Origin: Hydrogenothermaceae bacterium
GTDB lineage: Bacteria; Aquificota; Aquificia; Aquificales; Hydrogenothermaceae
DNA: 13,667 nucleotides
Assembly: GCA_015490675.1 (NCBI GenBank)
Contig: WFXI01000251.1
Location: forward strand, 1-13,667
Direction: 5' to 3'
Made by a program: the position numbers and the translations under genes. Position 1 is the first letter of the stretch. Every line of letters starts with the position of its first letter. Below are positions 7,058-13,399 of this stretch, in pieces. Below the pieces are notes generated by a model. That model ran no database searches, had not been told where the DNA came from, and saw only the letters and a list, made by a program, of their open reading frames with translations.

Positions 7058-7807
7058 TTGGAAGTAAATATAAAGATAAAAAGGTTTAATGGTAAAGAAG
7101 ATAAAATTGACAATTTTAAACTTAATATAGAAGATAGAACCACAGTTGTAGAAGCTCTAATGTATATAAAAGATAATATTGACCCTTCTTTAAGTTTTAG
7201 AGTTCAATGTAGAAGTGCAATTTGTGGAACCTGTGCAGTAAAAGTTGGAGATAGACATGTTCTAGCTTGTAAGACAAAAGTAAAAGATTTACTCAATGAA
7301 AATAACGAAGTATTAATAGAACCAGCTTCTAACCTTCCAGTTATCAAAGATTTGGTTACAGACCAATCTGTATTCTTAGAAAAGCTCAAATTAGCAAAGC
7401 CTTGGCTTGTTCCAAGAGAAGAATGGCAACCTGTTTATCCTGAAGATTTAAAGAAATTTGAAAAGGAAACAGATTGTATACTTTGTGGGGCTTGCTATAG
7501 TGCTTGCCCTGCTTTTGAAGCAGATAAAGATTTTGGAGGTCCAATTAATTTTGTAAAAATATTTAGATTTTGGAAAGATAAAAACGATTCATTAGAAGAT
7601 GAAAGGGTAAAATTAGCTGTTGATGAAAATAAAATTTCAAGCTGTGTTCATTGTAAATACTGCACTTTTATGTGCCCTAAAGAAATCCCAGTAGAACAGG
7701 ATATTACTCAGATAGAATTCTACGCTAAACAAAAAGGATATATCAAGCAAGATAATCAAGGATTTGGTGGATTTGGATTTGGTTTTGGGGGTTTTGGAAA
7801 CTTTTAA
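7058..7807 (+). CDS. sdhB: Succinate dehydrogenase/fumarate reductase iron-sulfur subunit, with extra cluster Cys and Gly-Phe tail
   Basis: Electron-transfer subunit between the flavoprotein and the membrane or quinone part of the complex; in an Aquificota-like reductive TCA host it would serve as fumarate reductase FrdB. The [2Fe-2S] ligands Cys51, Cys56, Cys59 and Cys71 lie in CRSAICGTCAVKVG. The second domain has Cys140, Cys143, Cys146 and Cys150-Pro, then Cys196, Cys199, Cys202 and Cys206-Pro. Classical subunits lack a cysteine at the position of Cys199 and hold a [3Fe-4S] centre; the extra residue suggests two [4Fe-4S] centres. The last 15 residues (235-249) are only Gly and Phe except one Asn. 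Translation starts at TTG 7058: AGAGGT (7046-7051) is 6 nt upstream, an in-frame TAA at 7040 blocks any earlier start, and no ATG occurs before codon 36. No flavoprotein or membrane subunit gene is adjacent. The stop shares TTAA with convergent perM. Confidence 0.9.
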   Translation: MEVNIKIKRFNGKEDKIDNFKLNIEDRTTVVEALMYIKDNIDPSLSFRVQCRSAICGTCAVKVGDRHVLACKTKVKDLLNENNEVLIEPASNLPVIKDLVTDQSVFLEKLKLAKPWLVPREEWQPVYPEDLKKFEKETDCILCGACYSACPAFEADKDFGGPINFVKIFRFWKDKNDSLEDERVKLAVDENKISSCVHCKYCTFMCPKEIPVEQDITQIEFYAKQKGYIKQDNQGFGGFGFGFGGFGNF

Positions 7808-7813
7808 GCCCCC
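7787..7813. terminator. Possible hairpin between convergent sdhB and perM
   Basis: GGGGG (7787-7791) and CCCCC (7809-7813) can pair, extended inward by one G-U and two A-U pairs, around the shared TTAA stop. Neither strand shows an immediate T-tract, so it is not a standard intrinsic terminator. It stands out only because G and C runs are rare here. Confidence 0.25.
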
Positions 7814-8865
7814 TGAACATACCTTTCTTTATATATATTTAAAAGATTATCTATTACAACAACTATTATCGGAGCAATAAATAGACCTACAAAACCAAAA
7901 AGATTTAATCCACCAAGAATTGCAAAAACAAAAATAATTGGATGTAAATTTGTTTTTTCACCTATGACTATTGGTTTTATTATGTTATCTACTGTAGAAA
8001 TAACAAATGTTCCCCAAAGCCCAAATAAAACTCCAACTAATAAACCTTTTGCAAAGAATAAATAAATAGCAATTGGAACCCAAACCAGTGCTGCACCACC
8101 AATTGGGAAAAATGCTGCAAAAAATGTTAATATTGCCCAGAATAATGAAAAGTTAACACCTGCAAAATAGTATCCGATAAAAGATAATATCCCTTGAGCT
8201 ATTGCTGTAAATACTGAACCTAGAACAACCCCTTGTATAGCATTATAAGAAGATTGAATAATATAGTTTTTTTCTTTTTCAGGTAGAGGAATCAAACTGT
8301 AAATCTTTTTATAAAGTAGATGTCCATCTTTAAATAAGAAAAAAACTGTAATTGCTATAAACGCTATTCCTATAAGAACTAAGGTAAAGTTAATAAAAAT
8401 ATTTTTTCCCTGAGAAATAAGAAAATCAAGTCCTATTGCAACTATATTTTTAATTGTCTCGTGTAAATCAATATTAAAGTTTGTGGTTAATTTTTCTAAT
8501 TTTTCATATAAGCCAGACAAAATTGGGAAACTTTTTATAAAACTGTCAAAATTTTCAGCTTTAGAAATATGCTCAATTAATATTGGATAAAGCTGGATAA
8601 GCTGATTTGTAAAAACAACAACTATTAAAATTGATGGAATTAATAGAAAAAACACCACAAGAAGTGTTGTAATCAAAGAGGCTAAGATTTCCGACTTTAT
8701 TTTAACCTTGAGCCTTATATAAATAGGATATAAAATTGCAACAATGAAAATACTTATTAAAATAATTTTTAAAAATGGAGCAAAAAGTAAGTATCCTAAA
8801 AATAAAAAAGAAAGAAGAAAAAGGAAAAAGAATATATTGCTTATAGTTGAAGGGTTAAAACTCAC
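7804..8865 (-). CDS. PerM/AI-2E family membrane transport protein
   Basis: Polytopic inner-membrane protein of 353 residues, in the family that includes TqsA (AI-2 exporter) and proposed ion antiporters; the substrate cannot be read from sequence. Two hydrophobic spans at the start (10-48), a third at about 60-88, a soluble mainly polar segment (90-150), and further spans from 155 to 340 give about eight in all. Family hallmarks are FFPIGGAALVWVPIAIYLF (252-270), DNIIKPIVIGEKTNLHP (293-309), LGGLNLFG (317-324) and GLFIAPIIVVVIDN (327-340). The start is GTG at 8865: the codon two upstream is TAA, and no alternative Met occurs early. Its own ribosome site is poor (AGAG about 11 nt away), and the 33-codon gene ends only 14 nt upstream, so translation coupled to that microprotein is likely. 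The stop shares a TTAA with sdhB. Confidence 0.88.
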   Translation of the reverse strand: MSFNPSTISNIFFFLFLLSFLFLGYLLFAPFLKIILISIFIVAILYPIYIRLKVKIKSEILASLITTLLVVFFLLIPSILIVVVFTNQLIQLYPILIEHISKAENFDSFIKSFPILSGLYEKLEKLTTNFNIDLHETIKNIVAIGLDFLISQGKNIFINFTLVLIGIAFIAITVFFLFKDGHLLYKKIYSLIPLPEKEKNYIIQSSYNAIQGVVLGSVFTAIAQGILSFIGYYFAGVNFSLFWAILTFFAAFFPIGGAALVWVPIAIYLFFAKGLLVGVLFGLWGTFVISTVDNIIKPIVIGEKTNLHPIIFVFAILGGLNLFGFVGLFIAPIIVVVIDNLLNIYKERYVQGA

Positions 8866-8879
8866 TTTTTATAATACTC

Positions 8880-8981
8880 TTAATCTTCAGCTTTCTTTAA
8901 AGCTCCCCCAAGAAATGCAACAATAGCAGTTACAATTGCAAAAGCTGTCATAACAATAAATGCAGTCCAAGGACTTTCCAT
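8880..8981 (-). CDS. 33-residue single-span membrane microprotein
   Basis: A short ORF of 33 codons from ATG (8981-8979) to TAA (8882-8880). It has a textbook ribosome site, GGAGG (8994-8990), 8 nt upstream. The protein begins MESPWTAF, has a hydrophobic Ala/Val/Ile/Phe stretch at about 8-26 (containing VMTAFAIVTAIVAFLGG), and ends with the charged tail LKKAED. This predicts one membrane span with a short polar end on each side. It lies 50 nt after the dgt stop and 14 nt before the perM GTG, in the same direction. It could be a small partner subunit of the PerM protein or a stand-alone membrane peptide; I do not recognise a family. The strong ribosome site and the coherent one-span composition argue that it is real, since random A+T-rich DNA of this length would usually carry stops. 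Confidence 0.75.
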   Translation of the reverse strand: MESPWTAFIVMTAFAIVTAIVAFLGGALKKAED

Positions 8982-9031
8982 ATCTCAAACCTCCATTAAT
9001 AATTGTTTTTAATTATACTACTACACAAAAA

Positions 9032-10063
9032 TCAAATATGCCAGCTTTTTGGGATATAAATGTCTTGAAATTTTTTTATTGCATATCTATCTGTCATTCC
9101 TGCTATATAATCTACAGATGCTTCTTGAGGAGAATATTCTCCCCATAATTTCAAATATTCTTCATAAAAAGGAATTTCTTCATAATTTTCTAAGTAATAT
9201 TCATACAGTATTTTTACCATCTTCTTACTTTTTTCTACTTCTTTAACAACTGGAGGGCTAAGGTAAACATTCTCAAAAAGCCAATCCCTTAAATCATACA
9301 TAGCTTTATAAATCTTTTCTTCCATTACAATGTGTTGATAATTGTTTTCCATAGTTGAAAAAATTACACTTTTTACTAGTGTAGTTATCCTTTCTGATTT
9401 TGTTTCTCCAAGAATATTTCTTATTTCTTTAGGAATATCATTGATACTTATTAATCCTGCCCTTAAAGCATCTTCCAAATCGTGGTTTATGTATGCAATT
9501 TTATCAGCAATTCTAACAATCTCACCTTCTAAGGTTTTTGGCATATTAAGTTCATTTGAAATAAGAGGGGATTTACCTTTACTATGTTTAACTATTCCAT
9601 CTTTTGTTTCTTTTGTTAAGTTTAATCCTTTCCCCTTGTTTTCTAATTTTTCAACAACTCTTAACGAATGCCTAGAATGGTGATAACTTCCACTTTCTTT
9701 TAGTATAAACTCCCCTGCATGCCCAAAAGGAGTGTGTCCAAGGTCGTGCCCTAATGCTATTGCTTCTGTTAAATCTTCATTTAATCTTAAAGCTCTTGCA
9801 ATAGTTCTTGCAATCTGGGAAACTTCTAAAGTATGGGTTAATCTAGTTCTATAATGGTCTCCTTCTGGAGAAATAAAAACCTGAGTTTTATGCTTTAATC
9901 TTCTAAAAGCTTTACTGTGAAGAATTCTATCCCTATCTCTTTGAAACTTAGTTCTAAAAGGGCATTCTTCTTCTTGTTTATCTCTTGTAGCTTCCTTGCT
10001 TTTAGAAGCTTTAGGATTTAATATTTCGTATTCTAAGTTTTCTAATGTCTCCCTTATATTCAT
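9032..10063 (-). CDS. dgt: dGTPase-type HD-domain deoxynucleotide triphosphohydrolase
   Basis: Cytosolic enzyme that removes triphosphate from dGTP or other dNTPs to balance nucleotide pools. From the ATG at 10063 it has 343 residues, typical of the short dGTPase-like class. The N-terminal block FQRDRDRILHSKAFRRLKHKTQVF (40-63) is the family signature. The HD metal site is His77 (RLTHTLEV), His106-Asp107 (GHDLGHTPFGHAGE) and Asp187 (ADKIAYINHD). The end has DYIAGMTDRYAI (318-329). The frame is open up to a TTG at 10147, but that extension adds 28 hydrophobic residues not seen in the family and crosses the terminator of the preceding gene, so ATG 10063 is preferred despite a weak ribosome site. 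Whether it prefers dGTP or is a broad allosteric dNTPase cannot be told. It leads the dgt, microprotein, perM series on this strand. Confidence 0.92.
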   Translation of the reverse strand: MNIRETLENLEYEILNPKASKSKEATRDKQEEECPFRTKFQRDRDRILHSKAFRRLKHKTQVFISPEGDHYRTRLTHTLEVSQIARTIARALRLNEDLTEAIALGHDLGHTPFGHAGEFILKESGSYHHSRHSLRVVEKLENKGKGLNLTKETKDGIVKHSKGKSPLISNELNMPKTLEGEIVRIADKIAYINHDLEDALRAGLISINDIPKEIRNILGETKSERITTLVKSVIFSTMENNYQHIVMEEKIYKAMYDLRDWLFENVYLSPPVVKEVEKSKKMVKILYEYYLENYEEIPFYEEYLKLWGEYSPQEASVDYIAGMTDRYAIKKFQDIYIPKSWHI

Positions 10064-10085
10064 AGGAATTAAATTAAAGAAAAAA

Positions 10086-10091
10086 ATTATA
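10086..10091 (-). promoter_or_regulatory. Candidate -10 for dgt
   Basis: TATAAT on the minus strand, 22 nt before the chosen dgt ATG and just after the upstream terminator, would give a leader of roughly 16 nt. The -35 at the matching distance (GAGTGG) is poor, so this is only a suggestion. Confidence 0.3.
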
Positions 10092-10103
10092 AAATCAATA
10101 AGT

Positions 10104-10131
10104 AAAACCCACTCACCGTAAATGGTGAGTG
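10104..10131 (-). terminator. Hairpin after the 1043-residue protein gene
   Basis: On the minus strand CACTCACC (10131-10124) and GGTGAGTG (10117-10110) form a perfect 8-bp stem around the 6-nt loop ATTTAC. GG and a short TTTT tract (10107-10104) follow. It begins 16 nt after the stop at 10148 and ends 40 nt before the dgt ATG, so it fits a terminator separating the two genes. The T-tract is short and preceded by GG, so termination may be partial. Confidence 0.55.
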
Positions 10132-10147
10132 AGTCAAATGAAACCAA

Positions 10148-13100
10148 TTAGTGTCTGAATTTTCTTCTAAAAATAAGTATAAGTATAACTAAAATTGTAG
10201 GCATCATACCAGATAAAATATTTGCTTGTGGTGCAAAAGAACAACCTCCTTGAGGAATGCCAGTATTATTATTTGGAAGTGTATAAGGAACAAATTTAAC
10301 TATTTGTCCATTTCTTGACAGTATAGTAAATCCTTCTTCATTATCATTTGGAATCACTTCTACAAAACTTTTATCATCTTCTAATTTAAAATCATCCCAA
10401 GTTTCACCAAAGTTGATAGATGTTAAAATCACACCATTTAATCCCACTATAGCTAAAACTTGAGAATTAGGATTATAGGCAATTTCTGTAAGAGGTGTCA
10501 TACTATCTAATCTTGCCTTAATTTGTAAGTCATATGGATTTTCTATATCCGTAGTCATGAATACTAAACCATTATCTGTAAGTAAAATGTACTTTCCGAT
10601 TTCTGGAATATGCTTAACCCTTGTGAAAGAAAAGTCTATTTTATCTTCAATGTTGAGGTAATTTCTTAAATCTATTTCTTCAATAAGAATTGCCCATTGA
10701 TCCTTATCATTTATAGGATTGCTTGTTGCTACTACTCTACCATCTTCGCCAACTAGATAAAAGGTTCCATTTATAAATTCCACATCTAAAATATCTTTAC
10801 CTTTAGTTTTTGTTTTTGATTTATCTAAAATTTCATAATCATATGTATTCTCATCAATAACAACAACTCTGCCATCTTCCCCAGCAGCAACAAACTTACC
10901 ATTTCCATAAGCTATATCATAAACACGTTTGCTTATTTTTATTTCATTCCAGTAATTGCTATTATCTGAAATATAAACTTTCTTATCATCAGTAATAATG
11001 GCAAACTTACCTGTTGTTGTTTTTATCATCTTAAGTATTTTTTCATCTTCATCTATCTTAGGTAGCGTATATGGTACCAAATAATAATCATCTTTTTTTA
11101 TAACAATTATATTTTGATGGATTCTATCTAATAAAAAGATTTTATTTCCTTCTATTGTAGAAATAGTTGAATATCTTTCTAAAGCTTTTATTTCAACATC
11201 TGCAAACAAAATATTGTTATTAGGTAATATTGTTTTGATTTTATTTAAAGGAAACTGCACATATTCTACTCCATCCTTAACTCCTATTTGAAAACTTACA
11301 TTAGAATTTAAAACCTTATTTTTAGCATATATAAATAAAGGATTTATAGGGAAATAAGAAGTTCCCTGTTTGATTTTAGTACCTTTTAATATGCTTATTG
11401 CATAATTAAATTCTCCTCCACCGTTACCATAAAAATCTATCTTTTCACCACCTTTTACTACTTTTCCAAACATTAACCATCCTGTTTGCTTTTCTGATTC
11501 AACAAAATCATTAGAACTATCTATTGGAACAAATCCTTCCTTTAATAACCATACTGGATATGGAGCATATTGACTTACAAGCACAACTACAACATACTCG
11601 TCAACTTTGTATTCATTTTTACCTCTCTCATATAAATGTGTTTTAAATTCAATCGTTCCAACTTTTTCACATTGAGATATATTTCTATATTTCTCCTTAT
11701 TACTAAGCTCTATGGTATGGGCTGGTGCTAACCAATAAGGAAGGGTCAACCATTTATCTATATCTTCTTTATATACCCAGTCTCCCTTTATATTAAATGT
11801 AAGAGAGTCATCCCAATCCCATGAGATATCAAAATCTACATTTACTTCATCATCCTTATCCAATTTAAAATCTTTTGTAACATTTATATGTTCGTCTAAA
11901 TCTACCCTAGAAGGTGGTATTGCTGGATCTGGTTGTGGCATTAAGCTAACAATCAAATTGTTTATATATTCTCTAAAAGATTTAGGTAGGTTTCTTGTAA
12001 GATCACTAACCTTATTTTGGAATTCATTAAGTAAATCTAAGTAATCTTCATCATGATATATGTATGCTCCAGTAATCAGCACAGTTAAAAACTTATTTAA
12101 ATATTTCTCTACAAGTTCTTGTTTATAAATATTGCAGTTTTTATATTTGTCTTGAATATAGCTTTGTATCATAAATCTTATGTCATCTGGAGTTCTTATA
12201 ATAGGTATGATTTTAGGATCTCTTAATTTTTCTATAAGTTCAGATGCTACAGAGCAAGGATTAGGACATACATTAGAAGAAGGTATTAAATCACAAGAAA
12301 ATGCCTCTAATCCATCTCCTTTTGATAATCCTTTTATTATTGCATGAGTGAAGTAATAAGATTGTTCTTGGTTTATTGTTCCATCTGGATATCTTCCATC
12401 TAACAAGTATCCTACTATAGCTATTTGTGCATCTTGTGGAGCATTTTTAAAAAATGCTAAAAAGTTTTCTGTAGACTCTTCATCTTTTAAAACAGAGTAA
12501 ATCATTTTTTCTACAAAATATCCATTTTCAGGATTAAAGAATACATGACCAAATTTGGAGTTTTCACTAAAAACTTTATTTCCCAACTTTTTAAAAAGTT
12601 TTGTCGCTAATCTGGTTATTTCTTTTGATTTAGACATCTGCAATGTTAAAACAGAAAATGAATAATCATTCATATTATTAATTAATAATTCAGCCATATA
12701 ATCATATTTAAGAGCCATTTTTAGAAGTAACTCTGCTATATCTTTATTCTTAGCCATTAAAGATGCCATTTTATCAAGAAGACTTTTATCTTTTTCAGCA
12801 AGTCTATGCATAAATTTAGCCATACCTTCATATTTAAGTGCCTCTTTTATAAATTCCTTTGTCAGTTCATCATTACTTAGTATTACTTTTGTCATTTCAA
12901 TCATAACTTTATCTTCGTAATCTCCAGGCATTATATTTGCGCCAGTTCTGTACATTTCATATCCATAAAGTGTCATTACATCTGTTAATCCAAAGTCATA
13001 TTTCATAATCGCCCTTCTTAGCTTCATACCTAAAACTGTTCCACGGGTTACTACATCCATTCCCCATTCAAATGGTGGAAGTTTTTCTCCAATATGAGAA

Positions 13101-13279
13101 GGCTTAAACTTCCACATACTATCAGTAACTTCACCAGTACATTTAAAAGCCTTTTTTGCAATGTTTACTGGATTGAAACTGGATAAAGAAATAGCAGGAG
13201 ATGTTTCATAAAACACAAAAGTGAGCAAGACTATACTTACAATCATTCTAAAAGATAAACTTTGTCTTTTTATAAACAT
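10148..13279 (-). CDS. Large exported protein of unknown function with propeller-like C-terminal region and Cys/TM/Arg tail
   Basis: I do not recognise a named family for the whole 1043-residue chain. The ATG at 13279 is chosen because GGAG (13289-13286) lies 6 nt upstream; an earlier TTG at 13294 overlaps that site. Residues 1-29 are a signal peptide (Lys/Arg, hydrophobic 13-24, likely cut after SPA). Residues about 45-450 are mostly helical, with a repeated ALKYxxMA pattern at 147-154 and 189-196. From about 460 the chain turns acidic and beta-rich. Residues about 735-1000 hold repeated strands with GNGKFVAAGEDGRVVVI, GTFYLVGEDGRVV and VGLNGVILTSINFGETW, resembling YCF48/BNR-type beta-propeller blades; VPYTLP occurs at both edges of this part. 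The last residues are GGC (Cys1013), a hydrophobic span (about 1025-1037) and RRKFRH, the layout of a sorted C-terminal anchor. It sits alone between its own promoter and terminator. A surface-exposed role is inferred. Confidence 0.85.
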   Translation of the reverse strand: MFIKRQSLSFRMIVSIVLLTFVFYETSPAISLSSFNPVNIAKKAFKCTGEVTDSMWKFKPSHIGEKLPPFEWGMDVVTRGTVLGMKLRRAIMKYDFGLTDVMTLYGYEMYRTGANIMPGDYEDKVMIEMTKVILSNDELTKEFIKEALKYEGMAKFMHRLAEKDKSLLDKMASLMAKNKDIAELLLKMALKYDYMAELLINNMNDYSFSVLTLQMSKSKEITRLATKLFKKLGNKVFSENSKFGHVFFNPENGYFVEKMIYSVLKDEESTENFLAFFKNAPQDAQIAIVGYLLDGRYPDGTINQEQSYYFTHAIIKGLSKGDGLEAFSCDLIPSSNVCPNPCSVASELIEKLRDPKIIPIIRTPDDIRFMIQSYIQDKYKNCNIYKQELVEKYLNKFLTVLITGAYIYHDEDYLDLLNEFQNKVSDLTRNLPKSFREYINNLIVSLMPQPDPAIPPSRVDLDEHINVTKDFKLDKDDEVNVDFDISWDWDDSLTFNIKGDWVYKEDIDKWLTLPYWLAPAHTIELSNKEKYRNISQCEKVGTIEFKTHLYERGKNEYKVDEYVVVVLVSQYAPYPVWLLKEGFVPIDSSNDFVESEKQTGWLMFGKVVKGGEKIDFYGNGGGEFNYAISILKGTKIKQGTSYFPINPLFIYAKNKVLNSNVSFQIGVKDGVEYVQFPLNKIKTILPNNNILFADVEIKALERYSTISTIEGNKIFLLDRIHQNIIVIKKDDYYLVPYTLPKIDEDEKILKMIKTTTGKFAIITDDKKVYISDNSNYWNEIKISKRVYDIAYGNGKFVAAGEDGRVVVIDENTYDYEILDKSKTKTKGKDILDVEFINGTFYLVGEDGRVVATSNPINDKDQWAILIEEIDLRNYLNIEDKIDFSFTRVKHIPEIGKYILLTDNGLVFMTTDIENPYDLQIKARLDSMTPLTEIAYNPNSQVLAIVGLNGVILTSINFGETWDDFKLEDDKSFVEVIPNDNEEGFTILSRNGQIVKFVPYTLPNNNTGIPQGGCSFAPQANILSGMMPTILVILILIFRRKFRH

Positions 13280-13311
13280 GACTAACTCCCCCAAATAAAA
13301 CTTTATAGAAA

Positions 13312-13339
13312 AGTATAAATCCTCTCAAAACATTGTCAA
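13312..13339 (-). promoter_or_regulatory. Consensus sigma-70 promoter of the 1043-residue protein gene
   Basis: Minus strand TTGACA (13339-13334), a perfect -35, and TATACT (13317-13312), a five-of-six -10, are separated by 16 bp. The start would be near 13305 with a leader of about 25 nt ending in the ribosome site. It is the strongest promoter match in the window. Two bases of the -35 lie inside the promoter-proximal TATAAGATT copy. Confidence 0.7.
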
Positions 13340-13399
13340 TCTTATATTAAAAGTAGAATAAGCTCATAATCTTATAAATTAATAATCTTATAAATTAAT
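13338..13399 (-). repeat. Three direct TATAAGATT cores upstream of the promoter, two in a 16-bp tandem
   Basis: On the minus strand the 9-mer TATAAGATT occurs at 13392-13384, 13376-13368 and 13346-13338. The two distal copies lie in an exact 16-bp tandem (unit ATAATCTTATAAATTA read on plus, 13366-13399, 2.1 copies). The proximal copy overlaps the first bases of TTGACA. Iterated sites at this position may be operators or UP-element-like A+T tracts. The repeats are seen directly; their role is inferred. Confidence 0.5.

Noticed and set aside
7204..7389. 61-codon minus-strand ORF inside sdhB
   Set aside because: It covers the [2Fe-2S] cysteine codons of the real gene on the other strand.
8744..9246. 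Plus-strand ORFs of 60-65 codons across perM, the microprotein and the dgt 3' end
   Set aside because: They run antisense to well-supported genes and show no family motif.
9342..9683. 113-codon plus-strand ORF
   Set aside because: It lies antisense within dgt, whose HD motifs are intact; the translation is hydrophobic low complexity and there is no family motif.
13280..13294. TTG start adding five residues to the large exported protein
   Set aside because: The TTG overlaps the GGGGGAG ribosome site that serves the ATG at 13279.
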